A stretch of 49,778 nt of DNA from Cupriavidus gilardii (GTDB lineage: Bacteria; Pseudomonadota; Gammaproteobacteria; Burkholderiales; Burkholderiaceae), in NCBI RefSeq assembly GCF_008801915.1, contig NZ_VZOV01000030.1, forward strand, positions 1 to 49,778, in the 5' to 3' direction. This document shows, in pieces, positions 17,649 to 24,760 of the stretch. The notes below the pieces were generated by a model that saw nothing but the letters and a program-made list of their open reading frames with translations, searched no databases and had not been told where the DNA came from. The first letter of the stretch is position 1. Each line of letters starts with the position of its first letter. Position numbers and translations under genes: made by a program.

Positions 17649-17666
17649 CCTCGGGCTGGCCCGAGG
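17649..17666 (+). other. hairpin between the response regulator and the kinase-like gene
   Basis: CCTCGGG (17649-17655) pairs with CCCGAGG (17660-17666) around CTGG. No T-run follows, so it is not a classical terminator; it may protect or attenuate the transcript. Confidence 0.5.
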
Positions 17667-17717
17667 TATGCTTCGGCTCGGAAATCCGGCCCGCCGCAAT
17701 GGCGCGGGGACCCTGAG

Positions 17718-18617
17718 ATGACCCAAACCTTCATGTCCAAGCGACCTCTCCCCTCCAGCCGCGCCGATGCGGAAAACGGTGGCCAGTCCGGCGGGGCGGG
17801 CACCGAGCACTGGGTGCCGGCGACTGTCGATGCGACCTCCGAAGTCACGACGCTGATCGACCAGGTGTCGCACGATCTGCGCTCGGCGCTGAACGGCGTC
17901 CAGAGCTGGGCCTACGTGCTGGACCATTCGCTGGACGCGCCCAGCGCGCCGGTGCAACGGGCGCTGGCGGGCTTGCGTACCGCGATGCAGCAGCAGGTCA
18001 CGCTGATCCAGCATATGGAAGAGGCCGTGCGGCTGCTGGCTGACGAAACCGAGCCGCAATGGCAGGCGGTCGATCTCGCGGCCGCGATGGCGCAGGCGAT
18101 GGAGTCGGTCAAGCCGGCCGCAGAATCGCGCCGCGTCACGCTGGCCGATGTGCTGGTGCACGAAGCCCGCGGCGGCCGCGGCGATGTCCTCGTGCAGGCC
18201 GACCCGCGCCGGCTCGAGCCGATGCTGCGCCATCTGGTGCTGCATTGCCTGAAGCAGGCGCGCAACGGCGACACCATCGACGCGCACCTGGAACCGATGG
18301 ATGACCATGTGAAGCTGCGTCTGACCGAGAGCCGCGCGACTTCCGATCGCGTCAGGGAGCGCCTGTCGGTACTGTCCGAGTTCTTCCGGCGCGATGTGGG
18401 CAATGCGGGCGCCGCGCCGGCGCGCCAGAGTTCGGCGCTGCTGCTGGCGCGCCGCATGGCGGAGCTGCATGGCGCCACGCTGGGAGCCGAACCATCGACG
18501 CAATGCGAGCAGGACGGCGACAGCGCCTGCATCGCGGTGACCTTTCCGCGCCTGCCGCCGGCGGCGGCCGCGGCCGGTCATGACGCGCCGATCGGACCCG
18601 CTGCGGGGCCTGCCTGA
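17718..18617 (+). CDS. histidine kinase-like protein with degenerate ATPase domain
   Basis: 299-aa soluble protein. Residues about 45-110 look like a HisKA dimerisation domain, with the H-box VSHDLRSALNGVQSW (His52). The following part aligns in layout with HATPase_c: DPRRLEPMLRHLVLHCLKQARNGD stands where the N-box should be and SSALLLARRMAELHGATLG where the G2 box should be. The N-box Asn, the DxGxG motif and the GxGL glycines are not recognisable. It may be a pseudokinase or a phosphotransfer/scaffold partner of the NtrC-type regulator just upstream. No membrane segment or sensor domain is present. Ends in Ala/Pro-rich sequence. Confidence 0.72.
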   Translation: MTQTFMSKRPLPSSRADAENGGQSGGAGTEHWVPATVDATSEVTTLIDQVSHDLRSALNGVQSWAYVLDHSLDAPSAPVQRALAGLRTAMQQQVTLIQHMEEAVRLLADETEPQWQAVDLAAAMAQAMESVKPAAESRRVTLADVLVHEARGGRGDVLVQADPRRLEPMLRHLVLHCLKQARNGDTIDAHLEPMDDHVKLRLTESRATSDRVRERLSVLSEFFRRDVGNAGAAPARQSSALLLARRMAELHGATLGAEPSTQCEQDGDSACIAVTFPRLPPAAAAAGHDAPIGPAAGPA

Positions 18618-18680
18618 GGCAGGCTGCAGGCCTGACGCGCGCGGGTTCCCGCGCCGTCCTCGGCTGCCGGATCTGCCCGT

Positions 18681-18740
18681 TATTTCGTCCCTTCCATTCC
18701 TCCCTTCGTCCTCGTCTTCCCCGTCCTTTTCCCCCTTTTC
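18681..18740 (+). repeat. 60-bp pyrimidine-rich tract
   Basis: About nine tenths of the 60 bases are C or T (for example CCGTCCTTTTCCCCCTTTTC at the end). It lies in the 286-bp gap after the kinase-like gene. No gene is seen in this gap. Similar tracts occur at 599-619, 31386-31409 and, on the other strand, 29244-29275. Confidence 0.7.
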
Positions 18741-18903
18741 ACACGCGCGCGGCGGGCGATTGCGACGCTAGTACTTTTTACGTGCGATGCACTTTGTGCA
18801 ACGCCGAGTGCTGTCGCATACGCCGCTTGCGCGCCGGTCCCGGCATCTTCGCTTCTGGCCCGTCGCTTGCATCTGTTCCGCTATTCCAAACGAGCAGGAG
18901 CCG

Positions 18904-19278
18904 ATGATGCAGAAGGCCAAGACCGGGTCCGCATCCGCCCATGGATCCGCCGCGAAGTCTGCTTCCGCCAGCGCGGCAAAGCCGGGCAAGAAGGTCGACC
19001 GGCAGGACGACGTGAAGCAGAGCGACGCGTGTACGTATCAGCAGGCGGTCGACGAATCGGTGGAGATGACTTTCCCGGCGAGCGATCCGATTTCTCCGAG
19101 CGCCGCCATGCATGCGGAGAAGGAAACCAGCACCGACGTGGATGACACCGACTGGGAAATCGAACCGGGCAGCGCCCATCAGCCCGAAGGCGCGCGTCCC
19201 GCCGCCGAGCGCAAGGGCGCCGCCGACAAGGGGACTACCCGATCCGCAACGAAATCCCCGTCGAAGGCCAGGTCCTGA
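18904..19278 (+). CDS. small disordered protein with FPASDP motif
   Basis: 124-aa hydrophilic protein. The first 33 residues are Ala/Ser/Lys repeats. The core YQQAVDESVEMTFPASDPISPS (about residues 45-66) matches a short motif, E-x-SFPASDPP, that I recall from many small proteobacterial hypothetical proteins. The tail is again Lys/Ala/Ser-rich. AGGAG at 18894 precedes the tandem ATG at 18904/18907. It starts a run of same-strand small stress-type genes (19383, 20052) next to the NHEJ genes. No function is known to me. Confidence 0.75.
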   Translation: MMQKAKTGSASAHGSAAKSASASAAKPGKKVDRQDDVKQSDACTYQQAVDESVEMTFPASDPISPSAAMHAEKETSTDVDDTDWEIEPGSAHQPEGARPAAERKGAADKGTTRSATKSPSKARS

Positions 19279-19382
19279 TGCCAGCCTGGCTGGCGTCGCG
19301 ACCGCGGAACGCCATGCCGAATCCGATTGCCGATCCATCGCTCGCCAGGCGGGTGTCTGCCAACCGATTCGAAGGAGCCAGC

Positions 19383-19958
19383 ATGTCCCTGATCATCGCC
19401 GGACGCTTTGATACGTTCGCCCAGGCCGAGGCGGCGGCGGGCCAGTTGTTTGCCCGCGGGTTCGCCGAGGATGATGTGACCCTGTTCTTCGTCAATCCCC
19501 CGGGGCAGCATGGACGCTTCCCGATCGGCGGCGACGTCGCCGTCGATGCGGGTACGCGCAAGGCCGGCGCGGGCGCGGGCCGCGGCATCGTGTTCGGCGC
19601 CATTGCCGGGGCCGTGATCGGTGCGGTGGCGCTGGCCTTGATGCAGGCGTCCGTGCTGGTGCTGGCGCTGGCCACTGGCCTGGGCGCCTATCTGGGTTCG
19701 CTGGTCGGCGCGCTGTCGATGACGCGCGATCCCGACCGCGTATCGAATGCGCCCGATCCCAGTCGCCAGGTCAAGACCGAGCGCGATGCCGGCGTGCTGC
19801 TGGCGGTGCATGTCAATCCCGATACGCGCGAGACCGCCGCCGAGGTATTGCGGCAGGCCGGCGCCAAGGACGTCGAACGGGCCTATGGGCGCTGGAGCGA
19901 AGGCCGCTGGGTCGATTTCGACCCGCTCGCGCCGCCGGTGCCCGCCAGCCGTCCGTGA
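19383..19958 (+). CDS. general stress-type membrane-inserted protein (YflT-like N-terminus, glycine-rich helix)
   Basis: 191-aa protein. The N-terminus (LIIAGRFDTFAQAEAAAGQLFARGFAEDDVTLFFV) has the ferredoxin-like layout of stress proteins that sense flips between helix and strand. The middle (AGAGAGRGIVFGAIAGAVIGAVALALMQASVLVLALATGLGAYLGSLVGA split over residues 60-115) is a pair of Gly-rich hydrophobic helices like glycine zippers. A second alpha/beta unit follows (VLLAVHVNPDTRETAAEVLRQAGAKDVERAYGRW). GAAGGAG at 19371 precedes the start. The exact family is not certain. Its place among other stress-type genes fits a protective membrane role (inference). Confidence 0.75.
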   Translation: MSLIIAGRFDTFAQAEAAAGQLFARGFAEDDVTLFFVNPPGQHGRFPIGGDVAVDAGTRKAGAGAGRGIVFGAIAGAVIGAVALALMQASVLVLALATGLGAYLGSLVGALSMTRDPDRVSNAPDPSRQVKTERDAGVLLAVHVNPDTRETAAEVLRQAGAKDVERAYGRWSEGRWVDFDPLAPPVPASRP

Positions 19959-20051
19959 GGGGTGCCGTTCCAATGCGTGCCGCGGCGGCAGCGGCGATCA
20001 GGGGCGCGCGAGCGCCATTGTGTCAACCGACAACCGAAGCAGGAGTCGCCA

Positions 20052-20576
20052 ATGAACCCACTGGACAGAGACCCGCGCGATCCGCGAGACATCAGAGACC
20101 CACGCGATCCCCGCGACCCGCGTGACCTGCGCGATCCCGCGGCGGCACGCGCGCCTGCCGGCGCCACCATCGTCGGCGATGTCGATGCCAATGCCAGCGG
20201 GCCCGGCCCCTTCGTGATGGCCGCCGATACGCTGGAAGGCAACAGCGTGATCGGGCCGGCCGGCGAAGACCTCGGCACCATCGACCACATCATGCTGGAC
20301 GTGCAGGGCGGCCGCGTCGCCTATGCGGTGCTGTCGTTCGGCGGCTTCCTCGGCATCGGCGAGAAGCTGTTCGCGGTGCCGTGGTCGGCGCTGACGCTGG
20401 ACACGCGGCGCAAGTGTTTCGTGCTGGGCGTCGACAAGGACAAGCTGAAGGCCGCGCCGGGCTTCGACAAGGACCACTGGCCGGCGATGGCGGACCCGCA
20501 ATGGGCCACCAGCATTCACCAGTACTACGGGACCTCGCCGTATTGGAAGGAGGACTCGTACGATCCGTGGGCCTGA
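20052..20576 (+). CDS. PRC-barrel domain protein with DPRD repeats
   Basis: 174-aa protein. Residues 5-30 are a striking Asp-Pro-Arg-Asp repeat (DPRDPRDIRDPRDPRDPRD in part). A PRC-barrel follows at about 60-135: ADTLEGNSVIGPAGEDLGTIDHIMLD, then GRVAYAVLSFGGFLGIGEKLFAVPWSAL. The last part (WPAMADPQWATSIHQYYGTSPYW) is typical of stand-alone PRC-barrel stress proteins. GCAGGAG lies just upstream of the ATG. PRC barrels bind proteins or RNA in other systems. Here it sits with stress-type genes, converging on ku. Confidence 0.88.
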   Translation: MNPLDRDPRDPRDIRDPRDPRDPRDLRDPAAARAPAGATIVGDVDANASGPGPFVMAADTLEGNSVIGPAGEDLGTIDHIMLDVQGGRVAYAVLSFGGFLGIGEKLFAVPWSALTLDTRRKCFVLGVDKDKLKAAPGFDKDHWPAMADPQWATSIHQYYGTSPYWKEDSYDPWA

Positions 20577-20730
20577 TGTCGGCTGAGCCCGCCGAGGCGC
20601 CCTGGATGCCCGTCCTGGATGCCTTGACCCGTTGATGATGCTGGTGACGCCCCTGACGGCCTTCCGAAGGCCGCCAGGCGGCGTCGAACGACGAGCGCTG
20701 AACCGGCAGCGTTGAAGGAGGCGCGTCGCG

Positions 20731-21828
20731 CTACGCCCGCTTGCGCTGCGGGCTGCGCGACCCGCTGTCGGCCGCGGCACGCTTGGCGGCGGTCTTCTTC
20801 GTTGAAGCCGACGCCTTGCCCGACTTGGCCGCGCTGTTGCGGCTGCTTGCCGGCTTGGCTTCCTTGCCGTCCTTGGCTCCGGCACGAGAGGTCGATTTGC
20901 GCGCCGTCTTGCGAGCGCCCGTGCTGCGCTTGCGCGGGGGCTCGCGCGGAGCCTCGTCTTCTTCCTGCTCGTCCGCTTCTCCGTCCCGGGCGTCCTCGCC
21001 AGCCTCCGCCCGCGCACCGCCGCGGCCGCCACGGCGTTTGATGCTCTCCTTCAGCAGCGCCATCATGTCGATCACCTCGGCGGACTTGCGCGGTTCCTCG
21101 CCGCCCGGCTCGGCCGGGGTCAGCAGGTGCGTCTTGCCTTCGGCGATCTTGCCCTCGATGCGCTCCATCAGGTCGTCGCGATAGGTATCGCGATAGGCCT
21201 CGGGGTTCCACTCCTCCTGCATGTCCTCGACCAGCCGCGTCGCCATCTCGATCTCGCGCGCGCTGACGCCCTGCTGCTTGCCGCTGCTCTTGGGCAGCTT
21301 CAGCTCGTCCATCGGCAGCACTTCCTCGGCCCAGCGCATGGTGTTGAGCACCAGCGCATCGCCCAGTACCAGCACCGCCGCCAGATGCTGGCGGTTGTGG
21401 ATCACCACCAGCGCCAGCGCGGCGCGCCCGGTGCGGCGCAGGGTCTCGCGCAGCAGCGCATAGCCCTTCTCGCCGCGCCGGTCCGGCTCGAGGTAGTAGG
21501 GCGTCTCGAAGTAGTACGGCGGGATCTGGTCGGCCTGCACGAAGCTGACGATATCGACGGTCTGCGTCGCCTCGACGTTGGCCTGGCGGAAGTCCTCCGG
21601 CGACAGCAGCACGTATTCGCCCTTTTCGTACTGGTAGCCCTTGACGATATGGTCCTTGTCGACCGGCTTGCCGGTCTTCTTGTTGATCCGCTGGTAGCCG
21701 ACCGGCGCCATGTCGCGCTCGTCGAGCCAGTCGAAGTCGAGCGCGTTGTCGCGCGCGGCCGCCTTCAGCACGACCGGGATGTTGACCAGCCCAAACGAGA
21801 TGGCGCCTTTCCAGATGATGCGCGGCAC
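20731..21828 (-). CDS. ku: Ku protein (non-homologous end joining)
   Basis: 365-aa bacterial Ku, which rings double-strand DNA ends and recruits LigD. The family opening is plain: (V/M)PRIIWKGAISFGLVNIPV, then FDWLDERDMAPVGYQRINKKTGKPVDKDHIVKGYQYEKGEYVLL and QTVDIVSFV, with the core ending at about residue 270. The last 90 residues are a long Lys/Arg/Ala-rich tail, longer than in minimal Ku, likely for DNA binding. The start is GTG at 21828 with GGAG upstream. Only 13 bp separate it from the hybrid sensor kinase gene, so the two are probably cotranscribed. It converges with the PRC-barrel gene. Confidence 0.96.
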   Translation of the reverse strand: MPRIIWKGAISFGLVNIPVVLKAAARDNALDFDWLDERDMAPVGYQRINKKTGKPVDKDHIVKGYQYEKGEYVLLSPEDFRQANVEATQTVDIVSFVQADQIPPYYFETPYYLEPDRRGEKGYALLRETLRRTGRAALALVVIHNRQHLAAVLVLGDALVLNTMRWAEEVLPMDELKLPKSSGKQQGVSAREIEMATRLVEDMQEEWNPEAYRDTYRDDLMERIEGKIAEGKTHLLTPAEPGGEEPRKSAEVIDMMALLKESIKRRGGRGGARAEAGEDARDGEADEQEEDEAPREPPRKRSTGARKTARKSTSRAGAKDGKEAKPASSRNSAAKSGKASASTKKTAAKRAAADSGSRSPQRKRA

Positions 21829-21841
21829 AGGGCGGCTCCGG

Positions 21842-24064
21842 TCAGGCGCGCTGCGGCGGAGGCGGCGGCACGTCGCCCGGCGGCGGGTCGATGACCGGCT
21901 CGTGCGGATCGATTGGCGGCACCTCCGGTTCGGGCGTCCTGGGCGGCTGGTCCGGGGTTTGATCCGGTTCTGGCGTGGTATGCATGCGTTTCTCCGTGGA
22001 AGCGTTCGGACTGGTGGCCGCGTCGGGTCCCGCCGGATGCGCCAATGGCGAATGCAGCGGCGGTGGAGCACCGGCGCCCGCCGTGGCATCCGCGCCGCCA
22101 TCGCTGCGGCCATCGCCACGGCATTCGTCGAGCAGGCGCGACAGCACCTCCAGGTCGACCGGCTTGGTCAGGTGGTCGTCGAAACCGGCCGCCTGCGTGC
22201 GCAGCTTGTCGCCGGGCTGGCCGTAGCCGGTCAGCGCGACCACCTTCATCGCCTGCAGCTCCGGTATCGCCCGCAGCCGCTGCGCGATCTCGAAGCCGTC
22301 CATGCCCGGCATGCCCAGATCGAGCAGGACCAGTTCGGGCTTGTACTTGACGGCGCGCACGATCGCGGCGGCGCCGTCGAGCGCGGTGATCACGGTATGG
22401 CCCAGCGCTTCGAGCGTCATCGCCATCGCCTCCAGCGCGTCGACGTTGTCGTCGACCACCATCACCGTGCGCGGCTTGCCGGCCGGTGCCTGCCGTCCGC
22501 CCAGCGTCGGCTGCCAGCTGCGCCACGGCTGCATCGGCAGCTGCACGATGAAGCTGCTGCCGTGACCGGGTCCGTTGCTTTGCACCGACAGCTGGCCGCC
22601 ATGCATGCTGACCAGCCGATGGACCAGCGACAGGCCGATGCCCGGGCCGTTGCCGCCGGCCACGGCGATATTGCCGTTGGCGCCGTCGCGCTCGAAGGTC
22701 TCGCGCAGGCCCTGCAGCCGTTCGGGCGACATCCCGGCACCGTTGTCGGTGATCTTGATGGTGACCATGCCTTGATCGGCCTGGGCCTCGATCGACAGCA
22801 GCCCATCGGGCGGCGTGTACTTGGCCGCATTGTTCAGCAGGTTGCCGAAGATCTGGGTCAGGCGCACCAGGTCGCCGCGCACCGGCATCGGCCCCTCGGG
22901 CACCGACAGGCGCAGCTGATGGTTGCGCGACTCGATCAGCGGGCGGACCGTCTCGACCGCGGTGTTCAGCGCGGAACGCAGCTCGACCAGGTCGTCGCGC
23001 AGCGTGATGGTGCCGCGCGTGAAGCGCGAGATGTCGAGCAGATCGTCGACCAGCCGGGTCAGGTGATAGAGCTGGCGGGCGATGATGTCGCGCGCCTTGA
23101 AGCTGTCCTCGCGCGAGGGCGCGCAGTGCATCAGCAGATCGGCGGCGCTGCGCATCGGCGCCAGCGGGTTGCGCAGCTCGTGCACCAGCATTGCCAGGAA
23201 ATCGTCCTTGCGGCGTTCTTCCTCGCGCAGCATCTTCTCGGCGCGCTTCTGCTGCGTGATGTCTTCGCACACGCCGACCACGCGATAAAACTCGCCGCTG
23301 GCGTTGTTGACCGGGAAGGCGCGCGCGCGGACGTCGCGCGTCTGGCCATCGGCGTGGATCAACGCGAATTCGAGGTCCATATGGCCGTCGCGCAGCATCG
23401 CCTCGCAGGCCGTGCGCACGCGCTCGCGATCGGACTCGGCGATCCAGCCGAAACAGGCGCTGCCATGCTGATGCAGGTCTTCCACCGGGCGGCCGGTCAG
23501 CGTGACGAAGGCCGGTCCGACGAACAGGAACCTGCGCTCCTGCGGATCGAAGATCCACAGCACGTCGGACAGGTTGTCGGCCAGCTGGCGGAACAGGAAC
23601 TCGTTGTCGCGCAGCGCCTGCGAGGTACGGTGGTAAGCCTCCTCCGCACGCCGCAGCCGCAGCAGCGCCTTGACGCTGGACACCAGTTCCTCCGGCTCGA
23701 CCGGCTCGACCAGATAGCTGTCGGCGCCGTGGTCCAGGGCCTCGACCCGGTAGCGCGGGTCGCTGGTCGAGCCCGACGTATGCAGGATCAGCGTGCGGCA
23801 GCTTTGGGGGTCGTCCTTGATGATGCGGCAGACGTCGAGTCCGTCGATGTCCGGCAGCTTCAGGTCCAGCAGTACCAGGTCCGGCGCATAGCGGCGCACC
23901 AGCGACAGCGCCGACTCGCCGGTCGACGCCTCCAGCACCGCATAGTCGGCGCGGCGCAGGATGCGGCTCTTGATGTAGCGGGAGCCCTCGTTGTCGTCGA
24001 CCACCAGCACCAGCGGCCGGTTGTCGCGCGAATCGGACGACGTTCTGGTTTCGATCGGACTCAT
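21842..24064 (-). CDS. hybrid sensor histidine kinase (REC-PAS-HisKA-HATPase-REC) with Pro-rich tail
   Basis: 740-aa soluble kinase. REC1 at about 17-135 with Asp67 (LLDLKLP), but its usual Lys is Glu120 (YLVEPVEP). PAS at about 155-275. HisKA His295 in MLVHELRNPLAPMR. The ATPase boxes are intact: GNLLNNAAKY, DNGAGM and GNGPGIGLSL. REC2 at about 533-648 with Asp582 and Lys634. Residues 650-740 are a disordered, Pro-rich tail containing an in-frame ATG (21985) with GGAGA just upstream, possibly a second product. No membrane segment, so it senses a cytoplasmic signal. It lies 13 bp before ku, suggesting stress-linked control of end joining (inference). Confidence 0.93.
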   Translation of the reverse strand: MSPIETRTSSDSRDNRPLVLVVDDNEGSRYIKSRILRRADYAVLEASTGESALSLVRRYAPDLVLLDLKLPDIDGLDVCRIIKDDPQSCRTLILHTSGSTSDPRYRVEALDHGADSYLVEPVEPEELVSSVKALLRLRRAEEAYHRTSQALRDNEFLFRQLADNLSDVLWIFDPQERRFLFVGPAFVTLTGRPVEDLHQHGSACFGWIAESDRERVRTACEAMLRDGHMDLEFALIHADGQTRDVRARAFPVNNASGEFYRVVGVCEDITQQKRAEKMLREEERRKDDFLAMLVHELRNPLAPMRSAADLLMHCAPSREDSFKARDIIARQLYHLTRLVDDLLDISRFTRGTITLRDDLVELRSALNTAVETVRPLIESRNHQLRLSVPEGPMPVRGDLVRLTQIFGNLLNNAAKYTPPDGLLSIEAQADQGMVTIKITDNGAGMSPERLQGLRETFERDGANGNIAVAGGNGPGIGLSLVHRLVSMHGGQLSVQSNGPGHGSSFIVQLPMQPWRSWQPTLGGRQAPAGKPRTVMVVDDNVDALEAMAMTLEALGHTVITALDGAAAIVRAVKYKPELVLLDLGMPGMDGFEIAQRLRAIPELQAMKVVALTGYGQPGDKLRTQAAGFDDHLTKPVDLEVLSRLLDECRGDGRSDGGADATAGAGAPPPLHSPLAHPAGPDAATSPNASTEKRMHTTPEPDQTPDQPPRTPEPEVPPIDPHEPVIDPPPGDVPPPPPQRA

Positions 24065-24237
24065 GCTGTCCTCGCCATCGGCAGGCGTGCGGCGTGGTAA
24101 CGGGGTGGCAGGTCGGTTTTTGCGTTCGGCGCGATGCTGCCGCCCTCGCGCTTTGTAATAATTACCAATCTAGCTCTCCAACACTTGTAGTTGATGCAAA
24201 GCCACTTTTGACGAGAAATTCGCCCTGATATGTGGCT

Positions 24238-24588
24238 TCAGCGGCGCTGCACTTGCCCCGAGTGGGCTTCCGCGCTGGGGGCGGTGCCGCCGTGCGGACC
24301 GCTGGGCCGCACCTCGGCCGCTTTCTGCGAGACCTCGCCCGGCGGCGTGGTGCCGGACGGCTGCGCGCCCTTGCCGAAGCGGGCGGCGATCTGGTCCTGC
24401 ACGCGCGCAAGCGCGTCGGCCTGCTGTTTGGCGACTTCGGCCTCCTTGGCCTTGCGTTCGTCCGCGGCGCGCTGCTGTTCGGCGGTAGGGGCGGGCAGGC
24501 GGGCCTGCGCGGGCGCCCAGGCGAGTGCCGTCATCAGCGCCAGGGCGGCATAGTGGGCAATGCGGATCGTGGTCCGAGGGGTTGTCAT
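24238..24588 (-). CDS. small secreted coiled-coil protein
   Basis: 116-aa precursor, family not recognised. The signal peptide covers about residues 1-29 (IRIAHYAALALMTALAWAPAQA, likely cleavage after AQA). A charged helix follows (TAEQQRAADERKAKEAEVAKQQADALARVQDQIAARFGKG), probably coiled coil, and then a Pro/Gly/Ser-rich tail. GGGAGCCACC precedes the ATG at 24588, a good ribosome site. It lies between ligD and the hybrid kinase on the same strand. AT-rich DNA at about 24157-24200 downstream may hold the kinase promoter. Confidence 0.72.
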   Translation of the reverse strand: MTTPRTTIRIAHYAALALMTALAWAPAQARLPAPTAEQQRAADERKAKEAEVAKQQADALARVQDQIAARFGKGAQPSGTTPPGEVSQKAAEVRPSGPHGGTAPSAEAHSGQVQRR

Positions 24589-24760
24589 GGTGGCTCCCGG
24601 TTCGTGCTTGCGTCGTCGTTCCGTCACGCGTCCGTCGCTGCAATGCGCGGACGCATGAGTCCGAAGTGGCAAGAACCATGCCCTCGTTTGTCCGACACGG
24701 AACCGCCGCATGATGCACGGCGGAGGCGAAAGGGGAGGGCGGGGCGCCGGTCGGGGGGCT

